A stretch of 64,000 nt of DNA. It comes from Vermiculatibacterium agrestimuris (lineage in GTDB: Bacteria; Bacillota; Clostridia; Oscillospirales; Oscillospiraceae). The DNA lies in NCBI RefSeq assembly GCF_943193085.1, contig NZ_CALPCU010000006.1:1-64000 (forward strand), given 5' to 3'. Below are positions 58,138-64,000 of this stretch, one piece after another; position 1 is the first letter of the stretch; every line of letters begins with the position of its first letter. Under the pieces are notes generated by a model. It searched no databases and was not told where the DNA came from. It saw only the letters and a list, made by a program, of their open reading frames with translations. Both the position numbers and the translations under genes were made by a program.

Positions 58138-58959
58138 ATGCTATTGGGTACCGGTAAATTCAGCGGCGTACTGCTGGCCACCGACTTTGACGACACCTAC
58201 TTTCCCGAGTCTGGCGTCCTGCCGAGGGCCAATCTGGAAGCGGTGGAGTACTTCAAGGCCCAGGGGGGCCTGTTCACCATCTCCACCGGCCGGGCCCACC
58301 GCACCTTCTCCCCCTTTCTGTCCATGGCCCCGGTGAATGTTCCGGTGATCCTCTCCAACGGCGCACAGCTCTATGACTTTGAAAAGGACGAGATGGTGCT
58401 GGAGACCACCCTTCCCACCACCATCGCCGCCGACCTTGCCGCCCTTGTGGAGAGGCACCCCACGGTGAGCCTGGAGGCCTACCACGGGGAAGAGGTGTAC
58501 ATCTGGAACCCAAACAGGTGGACACGGCACCACCTGAAAAAGGCCCGAACCGACGCTGTGGAGTGTCCCATCCTGGAGATGCCCCAGCCCTGGGGCAAAG
58601 CGATCCTGCACCAGGACAGGGAGCTGCTCCTCCCCGCCCAGGCGGATATCCTCCGCCTCTGGCCGGAGCGGTACGAGGCCATCTTCTCCAACGCCCACAT
58701 GCTGGAGCTGACCGCCAAGGGAAGCACCAAGGGGGGCATGGTGCTGGAGCTGGCCCGGCGGTTGGGGGTGGAACGGGAGCACATCTACTGCGCCGGGGAC
58801 AACCAGAACGACATCCCCATGCTTGCCGTCTCCGCCGTCCCCTTTGCCCCCGCCAACTGTGCCCAGGAGGTGAAGGACTGGGGCGCTAAGCTCCTGCCGG
58901 TCTGTGAAGAGGGGGCCATCGCCGCCCTTATCGGCGAGCTGGACAGGCTATATTCCTAA
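58138..58959 (+). CDS. HAD-superfamily phosphatase (Cof-like)
   Basis: This 273-aa protein has HAD motif I TDFDDTY (about 15-21), motif II ISTGR, a lysine in the STKGG region and motif IV CAGDNQNDIPML (about 222). It belongs to the Cof type IIB phosphatases, often acting on sugar phosphates or phosphorylated cofactors such as thiamin intermediates. Coupling to thiT (6-nt gap) suggests, but does not prove, a role in thiamin metabolism. The start at 58138 (GAGG 6 nt upstream) is preferred to a TTG one codon earlier. Confidence 0.85.
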   Translation: MLLGTGKFSGVLLATDFDDTYFPESGVLPRANLEAVEYFKAQGGLFTISTGRAHRTFSPFLSMAPVNVPVILSNGAQLYDFEKDEMVLETTLPTTIAADLAALVERHPTVSLEAYHGEEVYIWNPNRWTRHHLKKARTDAVECPILEMPQPWGKAILHQDRELLLPAQADILRLWPERYEAIFSNAHMLELTAKGSTKGGMVLELARRLGVEREHIYCAGDNQNDIPMLAVSAVPFAPANCAQEVKDWGAKLLPVCEEGAIAALIGELDRLYS

Positions 58960-58960
58960 A

Positions 58961-59001
58961 ACGAGCGGGCCTCCCCCCAACAGGGAGGCCCGCCCTTTTT
59001 G
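58961..59001 (+). terminator. Terminator after the HAD gene
   Basis: GCGGGCCTCCC (58965-58975) pairs with GGGAGGCCCGC (58983-58993), followed by CCTTTTT. Confidence 0.85.
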
Positions 59002-59013
59002 TCCACAAAACAT

Positions 59014-59042
59014 TTGCCAACGGCAGGAGAGTTTGGTATAAT
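59014..59042 (+). promoter_or_regulatory. Sigma-A promoter of the shikimate kinase gene
   Basis: TTGCCA, 17 nt, then a perfect TATAAT (59037-59042), about 65 nt before the ATG. Confidence 0.7.
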
Positions 59043-59108
59043 AGCCGCAAAATGGTGGCCGCCCCCGACCGGGCGGGATGAGAGGGAAAAAGCGAGGGGG
59101 CAGAGAGC

Positions 59109-59606
59109 ATGAACGTCAGTCTCATCGGTATGCCGGGGGCGGGGAAGTCCACCGTGGGCGTTCTTCTGGCCAAGCGGCTGGGCTACGGCTTCCTGGATAC
59201 CGACCTGCTCCTGCAGCGCCAGGAGGGGGCCCTTCTGCAGACGATCCTCGACCGCCTGGGCAACGAGCAGTTTCTGGACACCGAGGCGGAGGTCATCGCC
59301 GCCCTGGACTGCCGCAATACCGTCATCGCCCCCGGGGGCTCCGTCGTGCTCCGGGAGCTGGGGGCCAAGCGGCTCAAGGAGCTGGGGCCCGTCATTTTCC
59401 TGGACTTGCCCTGCGAGGCGGTGGCGCGCCGGCTGGGCAATCTGGCCACCCGGGGGGTGACCCTGGCTCCGGGCCAGACCCTGCGGGAGCTTTACGACTA
59501 CCGCCGGCCCTTCTACCAGAAATACGCCGACTTTACCGTGAACGCCGACCAGCCTTATGTTGAGGACACGGTGGAGCTGGCGCTGGCTGTGCTGCGGCAG
59601 TTGTAA
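59109..59606 (+). CDS. aroK: Shikimate kinase
   Basis: This 165-aa P-loop kinase has Walker A GMPGAGKSTVG (about 7-17), the shikimate-binding FLDTDLLLQ with its Asp, and an Arg-rich lid region ATRGVTLAPG. It phosphorylates shikimate at C3 in the aromatic amino acid pathway. It is monocistronic with its own promoter. The lid is somewhat diverged (no RP-L-L motif), so a related AroK-like kinase is possible. Confidence 0.85.
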   Translation: MNVSLIGMPGAGKSTVGVLLAKRLGYGFLDTDLLLQRQEGALLQTILDRLGNEQFLDTEAEVIAALDCRNTVIAPGGSVVLRELGAKRLKELGPVIFLDLPCEAVARRLGNLATRGVTLAPGQTLRELYDYRRPFYQKYADFTVNADQPYVEDTVELALAVLRQL

Positions 59607-59639
59607 AATTTTCCGAAACGTGGTATACTGTATTCACCG

Positions 59640-59760
59640 ATAGTCTCACGGCGCAGCCGTGTTTGGCCCCCTCCAGCGGAAGGAGGGGCCCGGCGGGAAA
59701 CGCCGCTATAAATTTCCGCTCCTCCGCTCCGGGACGCACAGCTGTGCGCCCCCGCTTTGC
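59640..59760 (+). repeat. Hairpin-rich intergenic element
   Basis: The 190-nt gap between aroK and the helicase holds several strong stems: CGGCGCAGCCG, GGCCCCCTCC/GGAGGGGCC, CGGCG/CGCCG and GCACAGCTGTGC. The order of a GGCCCC-type stem followed by a GGCG/CGCC stem resembles the insert at 52573-52610. It has no coding potential. Confidence 0.4.
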
Positions 59761-59795
59761 CGTGGGTGGAAGGATCGACAAAAAGGAACGTTTTT

Positions 59796-61838
59796 ATGAC
59801 CTTTCAAGACCTGGGGCTCTGCCCTGAGCTCCTCTCCGCCCTGAAGGCGCTGGGCTATGAAAAGCCCTCCCCCATTCAGGAGAAAGCCATTCCCCCCGCC
59901 CTTAAAGGCCGGGATGTGCTGGGCTGTGCCCAGACCGGCACAGGAAAGACCTGCGCCTTCGCCGCCCCCATCCTCCAGCAGCTCAAGCAGCGCCCGGGGA
60001 AGGGCCGGCCCATCCGCGCCCTCATCCTCACCCCCACCCGGGAGCTGGCCCTCCAGATCCAGGAGAGCTTTGAGCACTACGGGAAGAACCTCTCCCTGCG
60101 CTCCGCCGTCATTTTCGGCGGAGTGGGCCAGCAGCCCCAGGTGGATAAGCTGAAGGCCGGGGTGGATATCCTGGTGGCCACGCCGGGGCGGCTGGAGGAT
60201 CTCCACAACCAGGGCTTTATCCACGTGGAAAACCTGGAGATCTTCGTGCTGGACGAGGCCGACCGGATGCTGGACATGGGCTTTATCCACGACGTGAAGA
60301 AGATCCTGACCTGGCTTCCCAAGAAGAAGCAGACCCTCTTCTTCTCCGCCACCATGCCCCCGGAGGTGCAGGGCCTGGTGGATCAGCTCCTCACCGACCC
60401 GGTGAAGGTGGCGGTGGATCCGGTCTCCTCCCCGGTGGAGGCCATCGACCAGAAGCTTTACTACGTGGACAGGGGCAACAAGTCCAAGCTGCTGGCCATG
60501 CTGGTGAAGGGGCCGGAGGTGAAAAGCGCCCTCGTCTTCACCCGCACCAAGCACGGGGCCAACAAGGTGGCGGGGGATCTGCAAAAGGCGGGGGTGGCCT
60601 CGGCGGCCATCCATGGCAACAAGAGCCAGACCGCCCGCCAGCAGGCGCTGGCGGACTTTAAGACAGGGCGTGTCAAGGCCCTGGTGGCCACCGACATCGC
60701 CGCCCGGGGCATTGATATCGAGGAGCTGTCCCATGTGTTCAACTATAACCTGCCCGATGTGCCGGAGACCTACGTCCACCGTATCGGCCGCACCGGCCGG
60801 GCGGGCCACGGCGGCGCTGCCATCTCCTTCTGCGAGTTCGGGGAGAAGGAGCTTCTGGCCCCCATCGAAAAGCTCTTAAAAAAGCCCATCCCCGTGGTGG
60901 AGGGACATCCCTTCCCCATGGAGAACTTTGAGGCCCCCAAGCGGGATAAGCACGGCAAGATCGTCAACGCCGACGACGCAGAGGCCCGCCAGGCCGCCCG
61001 GGAGAGGAAGGCGAAGCGTGAGCATAGCTGCGCCCCGGCGGATGGACTGGAGCGAGGGCGAGCGACGCCCCCAAAGGGGGCAAAGACCAGCCCGAGTCGT
61101 AGGGAAGCCGCCGGGAAAAGCGCAGCCAATGCGAGCGTGACACCGCCACGTTCTCAGCAGTCCCAGCCCCCCCAGTCCCCGCAAGGAGGACGCGACATCC
61201 CTAAGGCTCCTTCGTCGCCAAGGGCTGTCCAGCCCCCGCAGGGGGGACGGCGCACGTCCCCGGCGCAGACGTCCGCCGCCGGGAAGCGGAAAGCCGCGGG
61301 CTACAAGCCCAGCAAGACTCTGGACGAGGCCCTTACCGCCGTGGCCCCCGGGGGAATGGCCGATGACCCGGCGAAGGCCGCCGCCTTCGCCGCCTGGATG
61401 GCGGAGGAGCAGGCCATCCAGGCCAGGTATTACCACGACGCCCTGGCGGGGGAGGAGGTCATGGACGCCACCGCCCGTCTTCTGGCCCCCAAGGGCAGCG
61501 GCCAGAAGCGGCAGACGCCGCCGGCCCGACCGGAGGCGTCCCCCAAGCGGGGACAGCGCCCTGCCGGCCCGTCTCCCAAGCAGGAAAAGCGGGCTGACAA
61601 GCCGCAGAAAAGCCGGCAGTCCGCCCCCAAGCGATCCAAGTCCGCCCAGCCCCCGAAGGACTCCCGCCCAGCGCCCAAGCGGCCCGCGCCGGCGCCCAAG
61701 CAGGGGGCCAGGAAGAACCGCTCCGACCGCCGGGGCCGGCCCATGGAGGTGACCCTCCGTCTGGGCAGCCAGAAGGATTCCACCGAGCAGCAGGGAAGTC
61801 TGATGCGCCCCTACTATTTCAATCCGGAAGAGGATTAA
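59796..61838 (+). CDS. DEAD-box RNA helicase with long basic C-terminal extension
   Basis: This 680-aa protein has a complete helicase core (about 1-370): Q motif YEKPSPIQEKAI, AQTGTGKT, PTRELA, VLDEADRMLD, SATMP and RIGRTGRAG. It resembles RhlE/CshA-type RNA helicases that act in ribosome assembly and RNA decay. The remainder (about 390-680) is low-complexity, Pro/Lys/Ser/Gln-rich and about 250 residues longer than usual. Residues about 417-438 are the translation of a dispersed hairpin repeat inserted in frame. The start at 59796 has AAGGA upstream. Confidence 0.9.
   Translation: MTFQDLGLCPELLSALKALGYEKPSPIQEKAIPPALKGRDVLGCAQTGTGKTCAFAAPILQQLKQRPGKGRPIRALILTPTRELALQIQESFEHYGKNLSLRSAVIFGGVGQQPQVDKLKAGVDILVATPGRLEDLHNQGFIHVENLEIFVLDEADRMLDMGFIHDVKKILTWLPKKKQTLFFSATMPPEVQGLVDQLLTDPVKVAVDPVSSPVEAIDQKLYYVDRGNKSKLLAMLVKGPEVKSALVFTRTKHGANKVAGDLQKAGVASAAIHGNKSQTARQQALADFKTGRVKALVATDIAARGIDIEELSHVFNYNLPDVPETYVHRIGRTGRAGHGGAAISFCEFGEKELLAPIEKLLKKPIPVVEGHPFPMENFEAPKRDKHGKIVNADDAEARQAARERKAKREHSCAPADGLERGRATPPKGAKTSPSRREAAGKSAANASVTPPRSQQSQPPQSPQGGRDIPKAPSSPRAVQPPQGGRRTSPAQTSAAGKRKAAGYKPSKTLDEALTAVAPGGMADDPAKAAAFAAWMAEEQAIQARYYHDALAGEEVMDATARLLAPKGSGQKRQTPPARPEASPKRGQRPAGPSPKQEKRADKPQKSRQSAPKRSKSAQPPKDSRPAPKRPAPAPKQGARKNRSDRRGRPMEVTLRLGSQKDSTEQQGSLMRPYYFNPEED
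61044..61108 (+). repeat. Hairpin-containing dispersed repeat, copy B (inside the helicase gene)
   Basis: GGACTGGAGCGAGGGCGAGC, a 25-nt middle with the stem GCCCCC/GGGGGC, then CCCGAGTCGTAGGGAAGC. It matches copy A (9137-9202, other strand) in both conserved blocks and in spacing, while the middle stem has different bases that still pair. In copy B the repeat is translated in frame. Confidence 0.7.
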
Positions 61839-61876
61839 AAAAGAGTCCCCGCCGTGTTACACGGCGGGGGCTTTCT
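61836..61876. terminator. Bidirectional terminator
   Basis: CCCCGCCGTG (61847-61856) and CACGGCGGGG (61860-61869) pair with a 3-nt loop and A/T flanks. It separates the helicase from the convergent degV gene. Confidence 0.88.
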
Positions 61877-62716
61877 TTATTCCTTTACAAAATAGGCGAT
61901 GCCTGTGGCCCCTGGGCCTGCATGGGTGCCCACCACACTGCCGATGGCCCCCTCCCGAATATCCATTCCGGGGATGAGGGGCTTGAAGAAGGCCTCGCAC
62001 TCGGCCATGAGCTCCGGCGCGCCGGTGTGGGCGAAGGCCACGGGAAGGGAGGTGTCCACCGGCTCGGCCTCTATGCGCTTGGCCATCCACTGATAACCGC
62101 CCTTTCTCCCCCGGGATTTCCCGGCGGCCTCCACCACGCCGTCCCGGACGTTGAGGATGGGGGTCACCCCCAGCACGCCCCCCACCATGGCGGTGGCGGC
62201 GGAGATACGCCCGCCCATGCGCAGGTACTTCAGGGTCTCCACTACGGCATAAAGCCGTAGGCGGGGGATCAGCGCCTCCAATCCGGAGACGATCTCTCGG
62301 GCGGTCTTGTGCTCGTCCCGGAGCCGGGCGGCCATCTCCACCAGCAGGCCCAGACCAAAGGTGACGGTGGTGGAGTCTATGATGTGCACCCGATCCGTGC
62401 CCAGGATCTGGGCGGCGATGACGGCGGACTGACAGGTGCCGGACAGCTGGGAGGAGAGGAAGACCCCTATGATCTCGTCCCCCTGCTCCACATAGGGCTT
62501 AAACCGCTCCACAAACTCCTCCGGGTTGGTCTGGGAGGTGTGGGGCAGCTCCTGGGCGGTGCGGAGGCGGGCGTAAAACGCCTCGTTGGTCAGGTCGATG
62601 CCGTCCCGAAAGCTCTCCTGCCCGAAGTGAACGGACAGAGGAACCACCTCTACGTCCAGCTCCTTCTGGCGCTGGAGGGAAAATTCGCAGGTACTGTCGC
62701 TGAAAATACGGATCAT
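61877..62716 (-). CDS. DegV family fatty-acid-binding protein
   Basis: This 279-aa DegV protein starts with IRIFSDSTCEF and has the ligand-binding segments TSQTNPEEF, SSQLSGTCQSA and DSTTVTFGLG. DegV/FakB proteins bind fatty acids and present them to the kinase FakA for phosphorylation. Its ATG overlaps the stop of the MarR gene (ATGA), so the pair is coupled. Confidence 0.9.
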   Translation of the reverse strand: MIRIFSDSTCEFSLQRQKELDVEVVPLSVHFGQESFRDGIDLTNEAFYARLRTAQELPHTSQTNPEEFVERFKPYVEQGDEIIGVFLSSQLSGTCQSAVIAAQILGTDRVHIIDSTTVTFGLGLLVEMAARLRDEHKTAREIVSGLEALIPRLRLYAVVETLKYLRMGGRISAATAMVGGVLGVTPILNVRDGVVEAAGKSRGRKGGYQWMAKRIEAEPVDTSLPVAFAHTGAPELMAECEAFFKPLIPGMDIREGAIGSVVGTHAGPGATGIAYFVKE

Positions 62717-63183
62717 GAGAACGTCTCCTTTTTGGAATAATTGGCCCGGAAAAAGCCGGTGAGGCCCTGGAGGGCGGAGACCAGGGTCTGGGCCTCCTCA
62801 TCGCTGAGCTGAGACAGGGCCCGGTCTACCATGTCGGCGTGGAACCGGGCGTGGGCGGCGGTGGAGAGCCGGGCCTTCTCTGTGGGGAAGATGCGCACCG
62901 CCCGGCGGTCGCTCTCGTCCCGGCGGCGCTCCAGATAGCCCTTCTTCTCCAACTGGTTGAGGGCCGTGGTGAGGGTTCCCGCCGTCACCCCCTGGGCGGC
63001 GGCGATGGCGGTGGCCCGGTTATCCCGGCCCTCGTCCACCGCCCGGCACACCTGGTCGATGAGGTGAAGCTCCCGCAGGGACAAGTCCCCACACTCCGGA
63101 GCCAGGCAATCCTCCTCCACCCGCAGGATCTCGTCAAAGACCTCCACCAAAAAGCGGTTGCAGGTCTCTCTTTTGTTCTCCAC
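62713..63183 (-). CDS. MarR-family transcriptional regulator
   Basis: This 156-aa (from GTG at 63183) winged-helix regulator has a MarR domain at about 35-135 with the DNA-recognition helix TAGTLTTALNQLEKKGYLER and the wing RRDESDRRAVRI. This group includes FabT-like regulators of fatty acid synthesis. Coupling to a DegV/FakB gene supports a lipid-linked role. The in-frame ATG at 63189 abuts GGGGAGG and leaves no spacer, so the GTG is chosen. Confidence 0.87.
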   Translation of the reverse strand: MENKRETCNRFLVEVFDEILRVEEDCLAPECGDLSLRELHLIDQVCRAVDEGRDNRATAIAAAQGVTAGTLTTALNQLEKKGYLERRRDESDRRAVRIFPTEKARLSTAAHARFHADMVDRALSQLSDEEAQTLVSALQGLTGFFRANYSKKETFS

Positions 63184-63302
63184 AGCCATTCCTCCCCGTC
63201 TCCACTCCGGGATATTTCTTTGAAAGACAAATTATTTGAATATCAAAGTGACTGCAGTATACACGGAATTGCTTTGATTGTCAAGATAAATTTTCGAAGA
63301 GA

Positions 63303-63338
63303 CAAAAAAGCCGCCGGGAGATTTCTCCCGGCGGCTAA
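63303..63338 (-). terminator. Terminator of aspS
   Basis: AGCCGCCGGGAG and CTCCCGGCGGCT form a 12-bp stem (63309-63336); on the minus strand a TTTTTT run follows. It lies 16 nt beyond the aspS stop. Confidence 0.88.
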
Positions 63339-63353
63339 TGGGTCGTGATGGGG

Positions 63354-64000
63354 TTATTCCTCTTCCTCCGCCGTGATGGCGATGTGCAGCTCGTCCAGCT
63401 GGGTCTGGGTCACCTTGCTGGGGGCGTCCATCATCAGATCCTGGGCGTTTTTGTTCATGGGGAAGGGGATGATCTCCCGGATGGAGTCCTCCCCGGCCAG
63501 CAGCATCACCATCCGGTCCACTCCCGGGGCGATGCCCGCGTGGGGGGGCGCGCCGTAGGTGAAGGCGTTATACATGGCGGGGAACTTGGCCTTCACGTCG
63601 TCCTCGCCCAGGCCCACCAGACGGAAGGCCTCCACCATGATCTCCGGATCGTGGTTCCGCACGGCGCCGGAGGACAGCTCCACGCCGTTACACACCAGGT
63701 CGTACTGGTCGGCGGTGATGGTGAGGGGGTCGATCTCGCCCCGGGCTGCTTTGTCCAGGGCCTCCAGGCCGCCGGAGGGCATGGAGAAGGGGTTGTGGCA
63801 GAACTCCAGCTCGCCGGACTCCTCCCCGATCTCGTACATGGGGAAGTCCACGATCCAGCAGAAGGCGTACTGCTCCTTTTTGAAGTGGTTGGGGCAGAAT
63901 GCGCCCAGGGTCTTCACCAGCACGCCGGCGGTCTTCTGGGCGGCGCCCAGCTTCCCGGCGGACAGGCCCACGAAGGTATTGGGCTTCAGGCCCAGAGCGT
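63354..64000 (-). CDS. aspS: Aspartyl-tRNA synthetase, C-terminal part (runs off window)
   Basis: The visible 215 or so residues belong to the class II catalytic domain of AspRS: CWIVDFPMYE, LEFCHNPFSMP (motif 2 region), DLVCNGVELSSGAVRNH and motif 3 GIAPGVDRMVMLLAG. The frame stays open to the window edge (A-L-G-L-K-P-N-T-F continuing upstream), so the N-terminal anticodon-binding domain lies outside. The enzyme charges tRNA-Asp; whether it is of the non-discriminating type cannot be judged here. The C-terminus ends in an acidic run. Confidence 0.95.
   Translation of the reverse strand, partial: ALGLKPNTFVGLSAGKLGAAQKTAGVLVKTLGAFCPNHFKKEQYAFCWIVDFPMYEIGEESGELEFCHNPFSMPSGGLEALDKAARGEIDPLTITADQYDLVCNGVELSSGAVRNHDPEIMVEAFRLVGLGEDDVKAKFPAMYNAFTYGAPPHAGIAPGVDRMVMLLAGEDSIREIIPFPMNKNAQDLMMDAPSKVTQTQLDELHIAITAEEEE

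Overview
The window comes from a high-GC, spore-forming member of the Bacillota, most likely a gut Oscillospiraceae-type clostridium (Flavonifractor / Intestinimonas / Oscillibacter neighbourhood). The lineage is inferred from GC-rich third codon positions combined with Firmicutes gene order (rpmH-rnpA-yidD-yidC-jag to one side of dnaA; dnaN-yaaA-recF-remB-gyrB-gyrA to the other), a T-box in front of ileS, a YtvI-type sporulation protein, SepF/DivIVA and an S-layer (SLH) anchored glycosidase. The window contains the chromosomal replication origin: DnaA-box clusters lie on both sides of dnaA (about 43.0 and 44.5-44.7 kb), and most genes left of it run leftward while the genes just right of it run rightward.

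Layout. 0-5 kb: an ECF sigma factor with a translationally coupled membrane partner, an SLH-GH5 endoglucanase, and a small AT-rich patch encoding a secreted protein and two little membrane proteins. 5-8.3 kb: T-box plus ileS. 8.3-18.8 kb: a leftward housekeeping run miaB-mutS-CPBP protease-mutL-hfq-hlyD-like-yggS-sepF-divIVA. 19-32.1 kb: a leftward catabolic operon of twelve genes (acyl-CoA dehydrogenase, MaoC hydratase, SDR, CoA-transferase, MFS and GntP-type permeases, acyl-CoA ligase, metallo-hydrolase, flavodoxin-fold reductase, a second SDR, a BaiE-like SnoaL/NTF2 dehydratase, and an Old-Yellow-Enzyme/Fe-S/FAD oxidoreductase). 32.1-34.9 kb: an intergenic region with a textbook sigma-54 promoter facing the operon, and two overlapping sigma-54 activator genes running the other way. 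35-39.7 kb: polysaccharide deacetylase, small regulator genes, ytvI, an HtrA protease and a 5'-truncated GntR regulator. 39.8-52.6 kb: the origin region through gyrA and rnhA. 52.8-64 kb: mrp, a nucleoside kinase, hemZ, MBL hydrolase and dtd leftward; TPP riboswitch-thiT, HAD phosphatase, aroK and a DEAD-box helicase rightward; marR-degV and the C-terminal part of aspS leftward.

The most interesting region is the 18.99-34.92 kb block. Its gene content resembles the bile-acid-inducible (bai) operon in function classes (CoA ligase, OYE oxidoreductase, SnoaL-fold dehydratase, SDR, CoA-transferase, MFS importer), but it is joined to short-chain acyl-CoA enzymes and placed under sigma-54 control with a two-gene activator pair. 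I infer that it takes up and reductively processes a carboxylic acid (steroid, aromatic or other) as a CoA thioester; the substrate cannot be read from sequence.

Two further structural oddities deserve attention. The last 23 codons of rnhA are duplicated downstream with only synonymous differences, which looks like an insertion that regenerated the gene end. A short hairpin-bearing repeat occurs both between sepF and divIVA and in-frame inside the DEAD-box helicase. No tRNA, rRNA, CRISPR array, transposase or prophage genes were seen.
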